37,568 nucleotides of DNA from Lyngbya aestuarii BL J (GCF_000478195.2 NZ_AUZM01000059.1:1-37568); one strand, 5' to 3'; counted from the stretch's first letter, positions 25,587-34,914 are shown. Program-made: numbers and translations. The notes: a model not told the origin generated them from the letters alone.

Positions 25587-26360
25587 TCAACTGAGAGTAG
25601 AACTTTCTGGCTTTCTAAAAATCATCAAATGTTGTTGAGGTAAAATATCGCTTGTTTCTTGCCAAACTAAACCCACGGCTTGCATTTCTTTTTTTACTTG
25701 CTTTTCACTCATTTTATGTAAGCCTTTGATCATAATCATAGGGTTTTCTTTACGATATTCTACCAAAACAACCCGTCCTCCGGGTTTAAGAGCTTGAACA
25801 ATTCCCTGCATCATTTCTCGGGGATATTCAAATTCGTGATAAGCATCAACCATTAAAGCCATATCAACCGTAGATTCCGGTAAATTCGGGTTGTCAATTT
25901 GCCCTAAAATTGTTTCAATATTGGTAATATTTTCTTGGTCGATCACAAAATTCATTAACTCTAACATTTCCGGTTGAACATCAACAGACAAGACCTTACC
26001 TTCGGGAACTAACGGACTAATTCTAAAGGTAAAATAACCCGTACCCGCACCAAGATCGGCTACAATATCAGTGGGTTTAAAATCAAGAGCGGTAATCGCT
26101 TTTTCAGGTGCTTCTGAGGTCGTGCGACTCGGACGTTCTAACCAAGCCGCCCCCTCATGTCCCATAACTTGAGCAATTTCTCGACCCATATAAAACTTAC
26201 CAATTCCATCGGGACTGTGAACAAATCGTTCCTGATAAACGTCATCAGAATGCGTAACAGAGACAGACTCCAACACAGTACAAGCGTTGAGTCCGATGGC
26301 GAACAGAACCGAGAGGAAAATGAGCGTGACTCGATGAAAAAGTTGACTGAAAATTTGCAT
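25587..26360 (-). CDS. Lipoprotein-like class I SAM methyltransferase
   Basis: A 257-aa protein. The N-terminus has a hydrophobic segment (12-26) ending GLNAC at Cys27, a standard lipobox. About 70 residues later comes a class I methyltransferase fold: motif I VADLGAGTGYFTFRI, the acidic post-I VDVQPEML, motif IV region VDMALMVDAYHEFEY, then KPGGRVVLVEYRKENP. The substrate is unknown. Placing a SAM-dependent enzyme outside the membrane is odd, since SAM is cytosolic; either it is anchored facing inward or it binds another ligand. It is the first gene of the importer operon, 69 nt before the binding protein. It diverges from the MazG-like gene with a 58-nt shared promoter region. Confidence 0.85.
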   Translation of the reverse strand: MQIFSQLFHRVTLIFLSVLFAIGLNACTVLESVSVTHSDDVYQERFVHSPDGIGKFYMGREIAQVMGHEGAAWLERPSRTTSEAPEKAITALDFKPTDIVADLGAGTGYFTFRISPLVPEGKVLSVDVQPEMLELMNFVIDQENITNIETILGQIDNPNLPESTVDMALMVDAYHEFEYPREMMQGIVQALKPGGRVVLVEYRKENPMIMIKGLHKMSEKQVKKEMQAVGLVWQETSDILPQQHLMIFRKPESSTLS

Positions 26361-26418
26361 GATAATAAGTAACTCAATTGAGGTAATCTTAACTTATTGT
26401 ATAAGAGGATAAGGATTA

Positions 26419-26751
26419 ATGCGTCAAGAACATAATAAACTCGTGCGTGATCTCATTCCCGAAATTATTTGCCAAGCAGGTCATCAGTGCGATACCATTA
26501 TCCTTTCTGAAAGTGAATATCGTCAAGCATTGCGTGATAAACTTCTAGAAGAAGCCCAAGAAGCAGTAACCGCGAATGAAGAAGATTTAATTGAGGAGTT
26601 GGCGGATTTATTGGATGTGATTGATGCTTTGATTGAGAGTCATAATATTAATCAAGAATCAATTTTATTAACTCGCGACCAAAAACGTGCGGAAAAGGGC
26701 GGATTTACCCAGAAAATAAAATTACTATGGACTGAGGAACAATCGGGTTAA
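26419..26751 (+). CDS. MazG/PRA-PH-like nucleotide pyrophosphohydrolase
   Basis: A 110-aa all-helical protein. NKLVRDLIPEII opens the domain; the metal-binding acidic motifs are KLLEEAQEA and EDLIEELADLLDVIDAL, the EExxE..ExxD pattern of the all-alpha NTP pyrophosphatases. The C-terminus (KRAEKGGFTQKIKLLWTEE) matches small stand-alone members, where the KGGF motif is usual. Members hydrolyse non-canonical or excess nucleoside triphosphates, releasing pyrophosphate. AAGGA lies 5 nt before the ATG. Monocistronic, divergent from the methyltransferase. Confidence 0.85.
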   Translation: MRQEHNKLVRDLIPEIICQAGHQCDTIILSESEYRQALRDKLLEEAQEAVTANEEDLIEELADLLDVIDALIESHNINQESILLTRDQKRAEKGGFTQKIKLLWTEEQSG

Positions 26752-27049
26752 TTAAATCAATTTCAGAAGGTTTAGCATCAGTGAATTGGGATAGAGAATT
26801 GATTACTCGTCCCATCGGTTTTGATGGTTCAGCAAACCCGATTGATTTTGAAACCGCTTTATAAGGCGGAAAATGGGGATATATCAAAAATCCTTTGAAG
26901 TAATTTAATGCGATTAAATTTATCAACCACAGGGTGCAACAGAGTTAGAAGTCAGAACCAGAAATTTGATTTTTTATCAACTAGCATTTGATCCAAAACT
27001 AGGATTTATAATTGTCGGTGTTATTCCTAATTTTTTTATTAACAATTAA
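26736..27049 (+). pseudogene. Possible degenerate coding sequence
   Basis: The gap of 393 bases between 26751 and the SLH gene start at 27145 holds two protein-like pieces on the plus strand, in different frames, neither with a start. The first (26736-26864) includes SEGLASVNWDRELITRPIGF then DGSANPIDFETAL. The second (26918-27049) includes GATELEVRTRNLIFYQLAFD then PKLGFIIVGVIPNFF. They may be parts of one decayed gene; I do not recognise it. Nothing else is seen in the gap. Confidence 0.3.
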
Positions 27050-27144
27050 CAGTAACCCATTCATTAAAACAGAATTAAATATTGGGATATGATTCGATTA
27101 AAGCTAAACTTAAGTTCGTCAAATTTGATAACCGATTAAATGAA

Positions 27145-29022
27145 ATGAAATTTAAAGATATTGACAAGCATTGGACAAAAGACTGTATTCTCGAACTTGC
27201 TAAACGTAATTTAGTGAGTGGTTATCCAGATAGAACCTTTCGCCCTGAAAAAGACATTACTCGCGCTGAATTTGCCGTGTTGATGTGTAATATCTTTCCA
27301 GATGCTCAAGTCAGACGTCAACCGATTAAATTTAAAGATGTTGCTGATAACTATTGGGCATATAACGCTATTAAAACCGCTTCAGAAAAAGCATTTTTTG
27401 CTGGCTATCCAGACGGAACTTTTCGACCCACACAGAACATTACTCGAGTTCAAGCTATATCTGTTTTAGGTGCTTATCTGCAATATGTTTCTTTCTCCGA
27501 TGTTGAGAGAATGCTGGATAAAATTTTTATTGATTCGGCCTTAATTCCCAACTACGCGACAGCCTATGTAGCCGAGGCAATTCGAGCCGCAATTATTGTA
27601 AATTATCCCGATATTAAAGAATTTAGACCCAATGAAAACGCGACCCGAGGAGAAGTTGCTGCATTACTTTGTCGGGTTTTAAATTTGGGCGGCGTTCCTC
27701 TTGAATCTATTGTCGGTTTGGATATCAAACCAATGGAAATTCGCCCCTTACCCGGTCAACTCGATACTCTGGCTACCTTTAATAGTAATAGCCCTGAATT
27801 GTTCCTCACAGAAGGTATTTTACTCTCCACATTTCCCCCGAATAACAAACAAGTTCCAGAAGCTCATCTTAACTTTCCCTTTGCCGGGAGATTTGATATT
27901 TTTTCTCATCATATTACCCGAGCAGAAACAAAGTCAGAAACCCATCCTTTCTATCAAGGAATTATTCTGTATAATCCAACCGATAATCCCATTCAGATTA
28001 AAATCTTAGCGGCAGCGAGTTATCTCAGTACACCCGATGCGCCCTATATTAACTTACCTGAACAGCGAGAAAATCCCCAAGGAACGGTTTATTCTGGGCC
28101 AGGAAGTCGCACAATGAATGAGGTTCTACGCGGCGGTCAACAGGATATTTTTCCAGAAGAATTAATCCTTGAACCCGGACAGTATCAAATGCTGATGAAT
28201 TTACCAATTCCTGTTCCCGGTTTTCCCGCTTCAAATGGTCGTTCAACGATGATGCGTTTATCTACAACAGGTCGGGTTTATGTAGCAGATTTAGTCCAAA
28301 AAGCCGCTTTAAATTCCGATAAAACCTATCGTCCTCCAACGTTATCGGAATGGATTGAACTATTAAATAATAAAGGACTTGCTGAACCGCGTGATGCCAC
28401 TCCGACTCCCCTCGAACCCGAAGTAACTTTACCCATTGTTTTTAGTCGGGTTGCGGGTGTCTCTCAAGGTACGCAATGGCAAGCTGAAATTAGCGATAAT
28501 TCCGAATCAAATCTTCTCAGTATTCCTCAACCCGGACAAGCTTTTTATTATGTGATCGGAACCCTTCATAAAATTACACTCGGCACCCAACAAATTCAAA
28601 GCGCTAAAATGTTAGTTCGGTATCCAGATACAGCTTATTTTGCTCATGCAAATTATGGAATTGAGTACAAAATAGGTTTCACGTTATATAATGAGTTTAG
28701 TCAATATCAAACGGTTCAGATTCTCTTTTCCTCTCCTTTAAAAAATGATCAAGCCGATCGCTTTCAAAATCAGCTACTCTTTCTAAAATATCCCTCGGAC
28801 TCTACTTTTTTTCGGGGGACCGTTAAAGTTAGCTATGATAATCAAGTAGGCGATTCTCAAACTCGCTATATTCATCTGACACAACGACGTGGACAACTCG
28901 GTCAACCCCTAGTAACATTCTCCATGTCTGCGAACTCACGTCAACGGGTTGAGATTAATTTTCTCTATCCACCCGACTCAACACCTCCCCAAGTTATTAC
29001 CATTCAAAATGAGCCGATCTAA
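27145..29022 (+). CDS. SLH-domain protein with DUF3370
   Basis: 625 aa from ATG 27145 ([14 protein letters not shown]). A TTG at 27082 would add 21 residues, but the ATG fits the family start. Three SLH domains cover about 1-170: [63 protein letters not shown] and a divergent third with [22 protein letters not shown] domains normally bind cell-wall polymers. From about 195 to the end it follows the cyanobacterial DUF3370 family ([75 protein letters not shown]). Function unknown. No signal peptide is seen. The stop overlaps the pdxA start by 14 nt. Confidence 0.88.
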   Translation: MKFKDIDKHWTKDCILELAKRNLVSGYPDRTFRPEKDITRAEFAVLMCNIFPDAQVRRQPIKFKDVADNYWAYNAIKTASEKAFFAGYPDGTFRPTQNITRVQAISVLGAYLQYVSFSDVERMLDKIFIDSALIPNYATAYVAEAIRAAIIVNYPDIKEFRPNENATRGEVAALLCRVLNLGGVPLESIVGLDIKPMEIRPLPGQLDTLATFNSNSPELFLTEGILLSTFPPNNKQVPEAHLNFPFAGRFDIFSHHITRAETKSETHPFYQGIILYNPTDNPIQIKILAAASYLSTPDAPYINLPEQRENPQGTVYSGPGSRTMNEVLRGGQQDIFPEELILEPGQYQMLMNLPIPVPGFPASNGRSTMMRLSTTGRVYVADLVQKAALNSDKTYRPPTLSEWIELLNNKGLAEPRDATPTPLEPEVTLPIVFSRVAGVSQGTQWQAEISDNSESNLLSIPQPGQAFYYVIGTLHKITLGTQQIQSAKMLVRYPDTAYFAHANYGIEYKIGFTLYNEFSQYQTVQILFSSPLKNDQADRFQNQLLFLKYPSDSTFFRGTVKVSYDNQVGDSQTRYIHLTQRRGQLGQPLVTFSMSANSRQRVEINFLYPPDSTPPQVITIQNEPI

Positions 29023-30049
29023 ACCCCATCTTGCAGTAACATTAGGCGATCCGGCTGGAATAGGCCCAGAAGTTATTTTAAAAGCTTTAGCCGATAAAAG
29101 TTTAACTTCTAAATGTGAGATTACCTTAATAGGTCATCGCCAAATTTTACAACAAACCTATAAAAAACTAAAGTCTATATCCTCAGATTTAGCCCATCCC
29201 GATGATTTTAATTTATTAGAAATTGAACAAAATGAACACCTCGATAAAATTACACCTGGAAGCGGAAATCTTGCCAGTGGTGCGGCGAGTTTTGCTTATT
29301 TAGAAACAGCAATTACCCAAACCTTAGCCGGAAAATTTCACGCCATTGTCACCGCACCCATCGCGAAAACCCACTGGAAAGCCGCAGGACATCACTATCC
29401 GGGTCAAACGGAATTACTCGCCGAAAAAGCAGGAATTAAGCGGTTTGGGATGTTATTTGTCGCCAAATCTCCTCAAACCAATTGGACTCTCCGCACCCTT
29501 TTAGCCACGACTCACATTCCTTTATCTGAAGTTCCGACAACTTTAACCCCCGAACTTTTGAGCTTAAAATTAGACTTGCTGATTGAATGTTTAGCAGAAG
29601 ATTTTGGGATAAAAAATCCTAAAATTGCCGTTGCAGGTTTAAACCCTCATAGCGGGGAAAATGGACAGTTAGGGACGGAAGAAAAAGACTGGATTATTGA
29701 CTGGATTAAACAGCAAACTGTTCGCTATCCCCAACTTCAATTAGACGGCCCAATTCCGCCCGATACGCTGTGGGTAAAACCGGGTCAAGCTTGGTATAAT
29801 TCGGCGAAAAATGCCCACGATGCCTATCTCGCGCTTTACCACGATCAAGGTTTAATTCCGGTTAAATTAATGGCATTTGATCGGGCGGTTAATACAACCA
29901 TTGGTTTACCTTTTATTCGCACGTCTCCCGATCATGGTACGGCTTTTGATATCGTTGGAAAAGGAATAGCAGATGCTTCGAGTATGAAAGCGGCGTTGCA
30001 ATTTGCGACCGAATTAGCAAATCAAAGATTAAAGAACATTAGCAGTTAG
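29009..30049 (+). CDS. pdxA: 4-hydroxythreonine-4-phosphate dehydrogenase
   Basis: 346 aa from ATG 29009 ([20 protein letters not shown]). The frame opens further upstream at 28949, but that extension lies inside the SLH gene and is not conserved-looking. PdxA oxidises 4-phosphohydroxy-L-threonine with NAD(P) in de novo pyridoxal phosphate synthesis. Family motifs: [65 protein letters not shown] and [18 protein letters not shown]. These include the three metal-binding His in the usual order. The start lies 14 nt inside the end of the SLH-DUF3370 gene, so the two are probably cotranscribed, although the functions have no obvious link. Confidence 0.96.
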   Translation: MSRSKPHLAVTLGDPAGIGPEVILKALADKSLTSKCEITLIGHRQILQQTYKKLKSISSDLAHPDDFNLLEIEQNEHLDKITPGSGNLASGAASFAYLETAITQTLAGKFHAIVTAPIAKTHWKAAGHHYPGQTELLAEKAGIKRFGMLFVAKSPQTNWTLRTLLATTHIPLSEVPTTLTPELLSLKLDLLIECLAEDFGIKNPKIAVAGLNPHSGENGQLGTEEKDWIIDWIKQQTVRYPQLQLDGPIPPDTLWVKPGQAWYNSAKNAHDAYLALYHDQGLIPVKLMAFDRAVNTTIGLPFIRTSPDHGTAFDIVGKGIADASSMKAALQFATELANQRLKNISS

Positions 30050-30084
30050 TTTCACAATTTACCCTTGATAATTACCCAGGATTT

Positions 30085-30717
30085 ATGATGAATACGACCC
30101 AACTTAATCACAGCGAAAGTTTACCCCTTGTTGTACAATTACACCCGGTAATTGAGATGACAGATGAACAATTTTTTGAATTTTGTCAAATTAATCGAGA
30201 GTTACGCATTGAACGAACCGCTCACGGAGAATTGGTGATTATGTCACCCACAGGGTCAGAAACGGGAGAACGCAACTTTAGCTTAATTGTACAGTTAGGA
30301 ATTTGGGTTGAACGGGATGGAACGGGAGTCGGGTTTGATTCTAGTTCCGGTTTTACCCTTCCAAATGGTGCAGTGCGATCGCCCGATGCGGCTTGGATTA
30401 AAAAATCTCGTTGGGAAGGGATTTCTTCAGAACAACGTCAAAAATTTGCTCCCATTTGTCCGGATTTTGTGGTTGAATTGCGTTCGGTTTCTGATCGTTT
30501 AAAAATCTTACAAGAAAAGATGCAAGAGTACATCAAAAATGGTGCTTTATTAGGATGGTTAATTGATCCGATTCAAAAACAAGTTTATATTTACCGTCCC
30601 GAAGTGGAAATGGAATGTTTGGAAAATCCCGCAACTCTTAGCGGCGATCCGGTGTTGTCGGGATTTATTTTAGATTTAAACAAAATTTGTTCAGGAATTA
30701 GTGAGACTGAAACCTAA
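30085..30717 (+). CDS. Uma2-family (DUF820) putative endonuclease
   Basis: A 210-aa protein of the Uma2/DUF820 family, a PD-(D/E)XK nuclease fold that is strongly expanded in cyanobacteria. Motifs: MTDEQFFEFCQINRELRIER, GELVIMSPTG, GFTLPNGAVRSPDAAWIKKS (active-site Asp), CPDFVVELRSVSD (Glu) and KMQEYIKNGALLGWLIDP. The usual ELRSPSD reads ELRSVSD here. The biological role of this family is not established. Two ATGs are adjacent at 30085 and 30088. Its last 20 bases overlap the 3' end of the convergent VanZ gene. Confidence 0.88.
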   Translation: MMNTTQLNHSESLPLVVQLHPVIEMTDEQFFEFCQINRELRIERTAHGELVIMSPTGSETGERNFSLIVQLGIWVERDGTGVGFDSSSGFTLPNGAVRSPDAAWIKKSRWEGISSEQRQKFAPICPDFVVELRSVSDRLKILQEKMQEYIKNGALLGWLIDPIQKQVYIYRPEVEMECLENPATLSGDPVLSGFILDLNKICSGISETET

Positions 30718-32278
30718 ACCCAAAAGAGGATCTTAGTCCGACCCAAGTCACAAGTACAATCGCTAGATTTAAGGCTACATTTTCCCAATTCCAAACTCCA
30801 TTAATGCTACTGGCTAACACCCCTTCGATCAGAAAAGCTGGAAGTACGACACCGCCTAAAATTAACAGGATATAAAACCAAAAATTCCCTCGATAAATTG
30901 TAGAAATCAAGGTTAAAATCAGTCCGAGAGGGATGAAAATTAGTCCATGATATAAAAATAAATATAACTGATTATTTTGTGGGTTTAGAGGCATTTTCTC
31001 TCCTAGAATAGATGAAAAAATAGACCAAAATAATGCGGCTTCAGGGGTAAACTTGATTGTGTAAAAGTTATCGATACTATCTAGATATAGATTAAATTCA
31101 GAGCCTGTGTAGCTGATAATAATATGATGAGTTTTCGGTTTTAAAAATACATCAAAAATCTCAATTTCTGGTTTTGATCCATTCTCTCCAGTTATCGGGT
31201 TTCGCAAACGTACTCGTAATTCTGAACCAGACTGAGCGATCATAAAATTTCGATGGACTGCATCTTTGGAAATTGTTAAAATCCGAGCGCGGTCATTTTG
31301 GGTTAAGTTGGAAGTTGTAATTTGGGTACTCAGGGTAAATTCAGAGGTTTGTCGAATTTTTTCTGTTAATGGCTTGACGGGTTCTGTTGTTTTTAAAGCG
31401 TGATTTTTTTTCAGAAAAATACCTTGTTCATTAATCTCTGTTGAAGGAGTTTCTATCCACTCTAAATTGGGTAAATTTCCAGTTTGATCGGAGTAGTTAT
31501 TCTTTAATTCTGAAAAATCATAATCAGCAATTAACGAGTCGGCGATCGCGTTACAGGAATTTTCTTCAGATAAAAGTTGAGAAACTTGATCTTTAGATAT
31601 AGCTTGATTAGAAATACAAAGTTGAGTAATTTGACCTTCCCAACTGCGATCACCTGTTAATTCATCACCGATAATCAAAGGAAAACTATTATCCCAATTA
31701 TTCAGTTGAGTAGCGGTTTGTAAGTTCCATAATAACCCACTCACTAGAATTACATAGCCAATTAATAATAACGTTAAACTCGGGAGGGAAAGCAATGGTC
31801 GAAAGAAGCGATATAGAGAACCCAGAAAAGTGATCGGTATTTCTTCAAGCTGATCTCTAATCGCATAAAAACTTAAACTTCCTAAAAAACCACTGATACT
31901 ATTAGAAAAAAGATCGACTGAAGTGGGCGCACGAGAAGGTAAAAAAACTTGAGAAAACTCAACGGATGATGATAAAATTAGACTACACAGAAAAACAATA
32001 ACCATACTCTCAGAGCGATTCAACTTTTTTCCATCGATTAAAGCCGCCAAACTAAAGCCAAAAGGAACAAAAAGTAATAGATTTGCAAATAAATCCGTCC
32101 AACTACTATGCTTAGTAAAGCGATCAATAATAAAATCTAAAGATAGGTTATCCGGAAAAACAAAGTTAAACGGTAAAAGTGTTGTGAATAAAATCAGCAA
32201 TATACTCACCAGAAAAATTGCACCTGCGGCGGTTTCCAGTAAAGTTAACAAATTATTCTCTGAATCGTTATTTTTCAT
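30698..32278 (-). CDS. VanZ-LamG membrane protein
   Basis: A 526-aa protein. The N-terminal about 200 residues hold five or so transmembrane segments with VanZ-like landmarks (LLPFNFVFPD, DLFANLLLFVPFGFSLA, SSSVEFSQVFLPSRAPTSVD, LFSNSISGFLGS). The middle (about 215-400) looks like a LamG/concanavalin-type beta domain (DYDFSELKNNYSDQTGNLPN, ARILTISKDAVHRNFMIAQ, HIIISYTGSEFNLYLDSID). The C-terminal about 110 residues add further membrane segments. VanZ-like proteins are linked to cell-surface processes and teicoplanin resistance in Gram-positives; the role here is unknown. It lies downstream, on the same strand, of the broken FkbM gene and the 700-aa LamG-like gene. It overlaps the Uma2 gene by 20 nt. 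Confidence 0.82.
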   Translation of the reverse strand: MKNNDSENNLLTLLETAAGAIFLVSILLILFTTLLPFNFVFPDNLSLDFIIDRFTKHSSWTDLFANLLLFVPFGFSLAALIDGKKLNRSESMVIVFLCSLILSSSVEFSQVFLPSRAPTSVDLFSNSISGFLGSLSFYAIRDQLEEIPITFLGSLYRFFRPLLSLPSLTLLLIGYVILVSGLLWNLQTATQLNNWDNSFPLIIGDELTGDRSWEGQITQLCISNQAISKDQVSQLLSEENSCNAIADSLIADYDFSELKNNYSDQTGNLPNLEWIETPSTEINEQGIFLKKNHALKTTEPVKPLTEKIRQTSEFTLSTQITTSNLTQNDRARILTISKDAVHRNFMIAQSGSELRVRLRNPITGENGSKPEIEIFDVFLKPKTHHIIISYTGSEFNLYLDSIDNFYTIKFTPEAALFWSIFSSILGEKMPLNPQNNQLYLFLYHGLIFIPLGLILTLISTIYRGNFWFYILLILGGVVLPAFLIEGVLASSINGVWNWENVALNLAIVLVTWVGLRSSFGFRFQSH

Positions 32279-32349
32279 TTATTTTTTAGAAGTGATGAAC
32301 GACTATTAATACTTAAGTAATCCTGTTTTACCTAGCCACAAAAAGATTA

Positions 32350-32755
32350 TCATTTAGGCATAGCGATCACATTTTTCGCCTGCCATTTGCCGCCAGCGTA
32401 ACAATCTTTCAAGGGTTGAATCTGATCGCCCAAGTTTTGTAAAAAAGCCCACATGGGCATCGATATCCAAGAAAATGTCACCCAGTTTCAAACAGTCTAC
32501 TAACGCTTGCTGGACAAACAATTCATTCACGCCCAGGCTAGAATCAGGATTTGATGTACCCGAATTAAATCTAAGTCCTGCACCCACGTCTTGCTCAATT
32601 ATAACGTCACGATTTCGTATTTCCAAATGGGCTAAACGGCGAAGTCTGCAAAATGACTGAGGTTGACTCCATTGTGGGAGCAAATGTGTAGGAATAATCC
32701 GGAAACTATACCCCAAAAAATCACGGAGAAGATGACGAAAATTGACAGTATTCAT
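32350..32755 (-). pseudogene. FkbM-family methyltransferase with its core deleted
   Basis: The ATG at 32755 starts a 133-codon frame. Up to residue about 105 it reads as the N-terminal part of an FkbM methyltransferase, ending at the SAM motif I (DCLKLGDIFLDIDAHVGFF). It then turns into nonsense (LGRSDSTLERLLRWRQ). In the next frame, from the same point, is WAFLQNLGDQIQPLKDCYAG then GKWQAKNVIAMPK, ending in TGA at 32350; this fits the ENVLAIPK-type end of FkbM proteins. So the middle, roughly the rest of the catalytic fold, has been deleted and the two ends joined out of frame. The gene begins 3 nt after the stop of the gene at 32759. FkbM enzymes methylate sugars or polyketides, often in polysaccharide loci. 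Confidence 0.75.
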
Positions 32756-32758
32756 GGT

Positions 32759-34861
32759 TTAAACTCGGGCAACAAAGTTATTAAATGTTGTACCCATATC
32801 ATCGCCTCCCCATTCCCAATTTGCCACAATGCCAACCCGACGAATTAGTAACGGTTGTTTTAACTTCGGATAAATATCAGTTAAAGCCCGATAGAGAACA
32901 GGTTCATGATCAATAAAAGCTGTATAATTCATCCCATCAAATACAACTCGCAACGTATGAGTTACGCCCCAATTAACCCGACTCCCCACATTTGTCCAAA
33001 CTGCATCATAAACATCCTCAAATCCATTAATACAAAAAAACGACGAAATCGAAGATCCGGCATAACTCGCACTTAACCCATTCGCCACAATCATATAGTT
33101 ATTTTGATCTTGCCAAAAAATAAATCCGCCTCGTCCTTCCGTTTTCTTATTTTTATACAGTTTAGGAGGAGTAATATCCGCCTGTATATCTGCAAACAAC
33201 GCATCATCCCAGTCAATTGTATAAGCGGTTCTACCCGGATTCGGATTTTGCCAACTCGCTTGTACTTTTGCCCGACCTTTTCCGGTCAGTTTGATCACTC
33301 CTTTGCCAAATTCTTTTTGCCAAACTTTATTCCCTGTCGTTGTTTTTTTTGTGGTCAATTCTTGGGCTAAACCTTCAAATTCTTCTTCAACAATTACCTC
33401 TTTTCCCTTCTCCATCCAAGGCGAATCTAAGTCAATTTCTATTGGAATAGGAATACTACGCGGATGAACTTCAAAGTCACGAAAATAAAGCTGATCATTC
33501 GGCTTTTCTGCTCCTAAACCTACACCTGTTGCCTCTTGAAATCGGGAGTCTTTAAAGAAAGTGTCAAAGATCAAGTGACCATTGAGATAAAGATTAAAAG
33601 TATTACCGTCATCCAAAATTTGGACTGAATAAATTTGATTAGGGTTTAAATATAAAGCATTACTAACTGCAATACTATTCCAACTGCCTTCTTGCTTAAT
33701 TTGGAGTTGACATTGAGTTTCACTTAGCCACAAACCCCAGAGATTTTCTTGATCTTGTATACGCCACAAAATGGCAACGGGTGTTATAATTTCTGAAGTT
33801 TCAATTAAAGTATGAATTAGTCCACTGGTTTTACGAGGATTTAAAACAGCAAAACTCTCTGCTTGAATGGCGATCACGCCTTGAGAAGATAACTGAAAAT
33901 CCCCTTGAAAAACCTGCCATTTGCCGCCAACTTCTGCGAACTTCCGATTGAGTGAACCTTTACCCCCTAAGCGATCGGCCCCATGAGCAGTACCGTACCA
34001 GGTTGCAAAGGTTGGAATTTCCGCAATTTGCGTCCCATAAACTCGGGTATCGATACTAAAGCCAATTTGCCCTAAAACGCTTTGATAGATAGCCGCATAG
34101 ACGGTTTCATCGGTGTTAAAGGGATCGATCGCTAAAGGACGCAAATCGGGATAAGCCGTCAGCCCTAAAGCATTGGGGACAGAGGCAGCGTAGTAAGCGG
34201 CTCCTTTTTCTCGTAAAATAACCACATAGTAAACTTGCAGGTTTTGCAAGCCTTTAAAAGCAGACTGAAGATTTTCACCCACCCGAGTCCAAAGTTCACC
34301 ATTTTCAGGGCCAGTCGCATCAACGATAAAGGCATTTCCCTCACGCACCGGATCACCCGGAACCGCACTGGAAAACCACCCCAGCGCCAAATTTTCATCT
34401 AGACGCGGTTGTTGAAACTGTTGAGGGGTGTTATTCGCCCAATATTGCCATCGCCGCCACATTCGTTGTTTGTAGGGGCTTGCAGCCAAACCTAACAACT
34501 GTTGGATGGGGGCGCGTGAACCACTCCCGGCGACCCAACGCAATGATCGTTGCAGGAGAGACGGGTGAATATAGCCTGTTTGCAAGGTGTTTTGACCGTT
34601 CAGCATAAACACCGCTAGGGTCAAACCATTGCAGCGACGGTAAGGGCCATAAGCAATTCCTTGACGTCCCCAACCGGGTTGAACTAAAAAAGGCAGACGC
34701 AAAGCCTCGTTATCAATTGCGATCGCGCTTTCTGCATCGCTTCCCTGACGCTTTACCCCACTCGGAGATAGAGTTCCAATGGTTTGACCTGCCAAACGTT
34801 GATCACAATAGGAGTCTGTTATTGCCTCTTTAACGGTGATTAATGGGTCTACTTTTTTCAT
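32759..34861 (-). CDS. Large LamG-like protein of unknown function
   Basis: 700 aa from ATG 34861 (MKKVDPLITVKEAITDSYCD); an in-frame TTG at 34888 would add nine residues. No signal peptide or membrane segment. Residues about 1-330 match nothing I know (LPFLVQPGWGRQGIAYGPYR, YYVVILREKGAAYYAASVPN, YPDLRPLAIDPFN). Two concanavalin/LamG-like beta domains follow: about 335-480 (WGLWLSETQCQLQIKQEGSW, FNLYLNGHLIFDTFF, FRDFEVHP) and about 510-700 (GGFIFWQDQNNYMIVANGLS, HTLRVVFDGMNYTAFIDHEP, GIVANWEWGGDDMGTTFNNF). Such domains often bind carbohydrate. It lies between a truncated glycosyltransferase and a broken FkbM methyltransferase, which suggests a polysaccharide-related role. Confidence 0.75.
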   Translation of the reverse strand: MKKVDPLITVKEAITDSYCDQRLAGQTIGTLSPSGVKRQGSDAESAIAIDNEALRLPFLVQPGWGRQGIAYGPYRRCNGLTLAVFMLNGQNTLQTGYIHPSLLQRSLRWVAGSGSRAPIQQLLGLAASPYKQRMWRRWQYWANNTPQQFQQPRLDENLALGWFSSAVPGDPVREGNAFIVDATGPENGELWTRVGENLQSAFKGLQNLQVYYVVILREKGAAYYAASVPNALGLTAYPDLRPLAIDPFNTDETVYAAIYQSVLGQIGFSIDTRVYGTQIAEIPTFATWYGTAHGADRLGGKGSLNRKFAEVGGKWQVFQGDFQLSSQGVIAIQAESFAVLNPRKTSGLIHTLIETSEIITPVAILWRIQDQENLWGLWLSETQCQLQIKQEGSWNSIAVSNALYLNPNQIYSVQILDDGNTFNLYLNGHLIFDTFFKDSRFQEATGVGLGAEKPNDQLYFRDFEVHPRSIPIPIEIDLDSPWMEKGKEVIVEEEFEGLAQELTTKKTTTGNKVWQKEFGKGVIKLTGKGRAKVQASWQNPNPGRTAYTIDWDDALFADIQADITPPKLYKNKKTEGRGGFIFWQDQNNYMIVANGLSASYAGSSISSFFCINGFEDVYDAVWTNVGSRVNWGVTHTLRVVFDGMNYTAFIDHEPVLYRALTDIYPKLKQPLLIRRVGIVANWEWGGDDMGTTFNNFVARV

Positions 34862-34914
34862 TTTTGAACTCAATTTTTGATACTCCAAAATTGATTAATT
34901 TAATTTTTGTGAGG

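Noticed and set aside
28949-29008. Upstream extension of pdxA
   Set aside because: PdxA proteins begin just before the [11 protein letters not shown] motif; ATG 29009 gives the usual spacing.
32639-32848. Plus-strand frames antisense to the FkbM relic and the LamG-like gene
   Set aside because: They have no protein character and no ribosome binding site.
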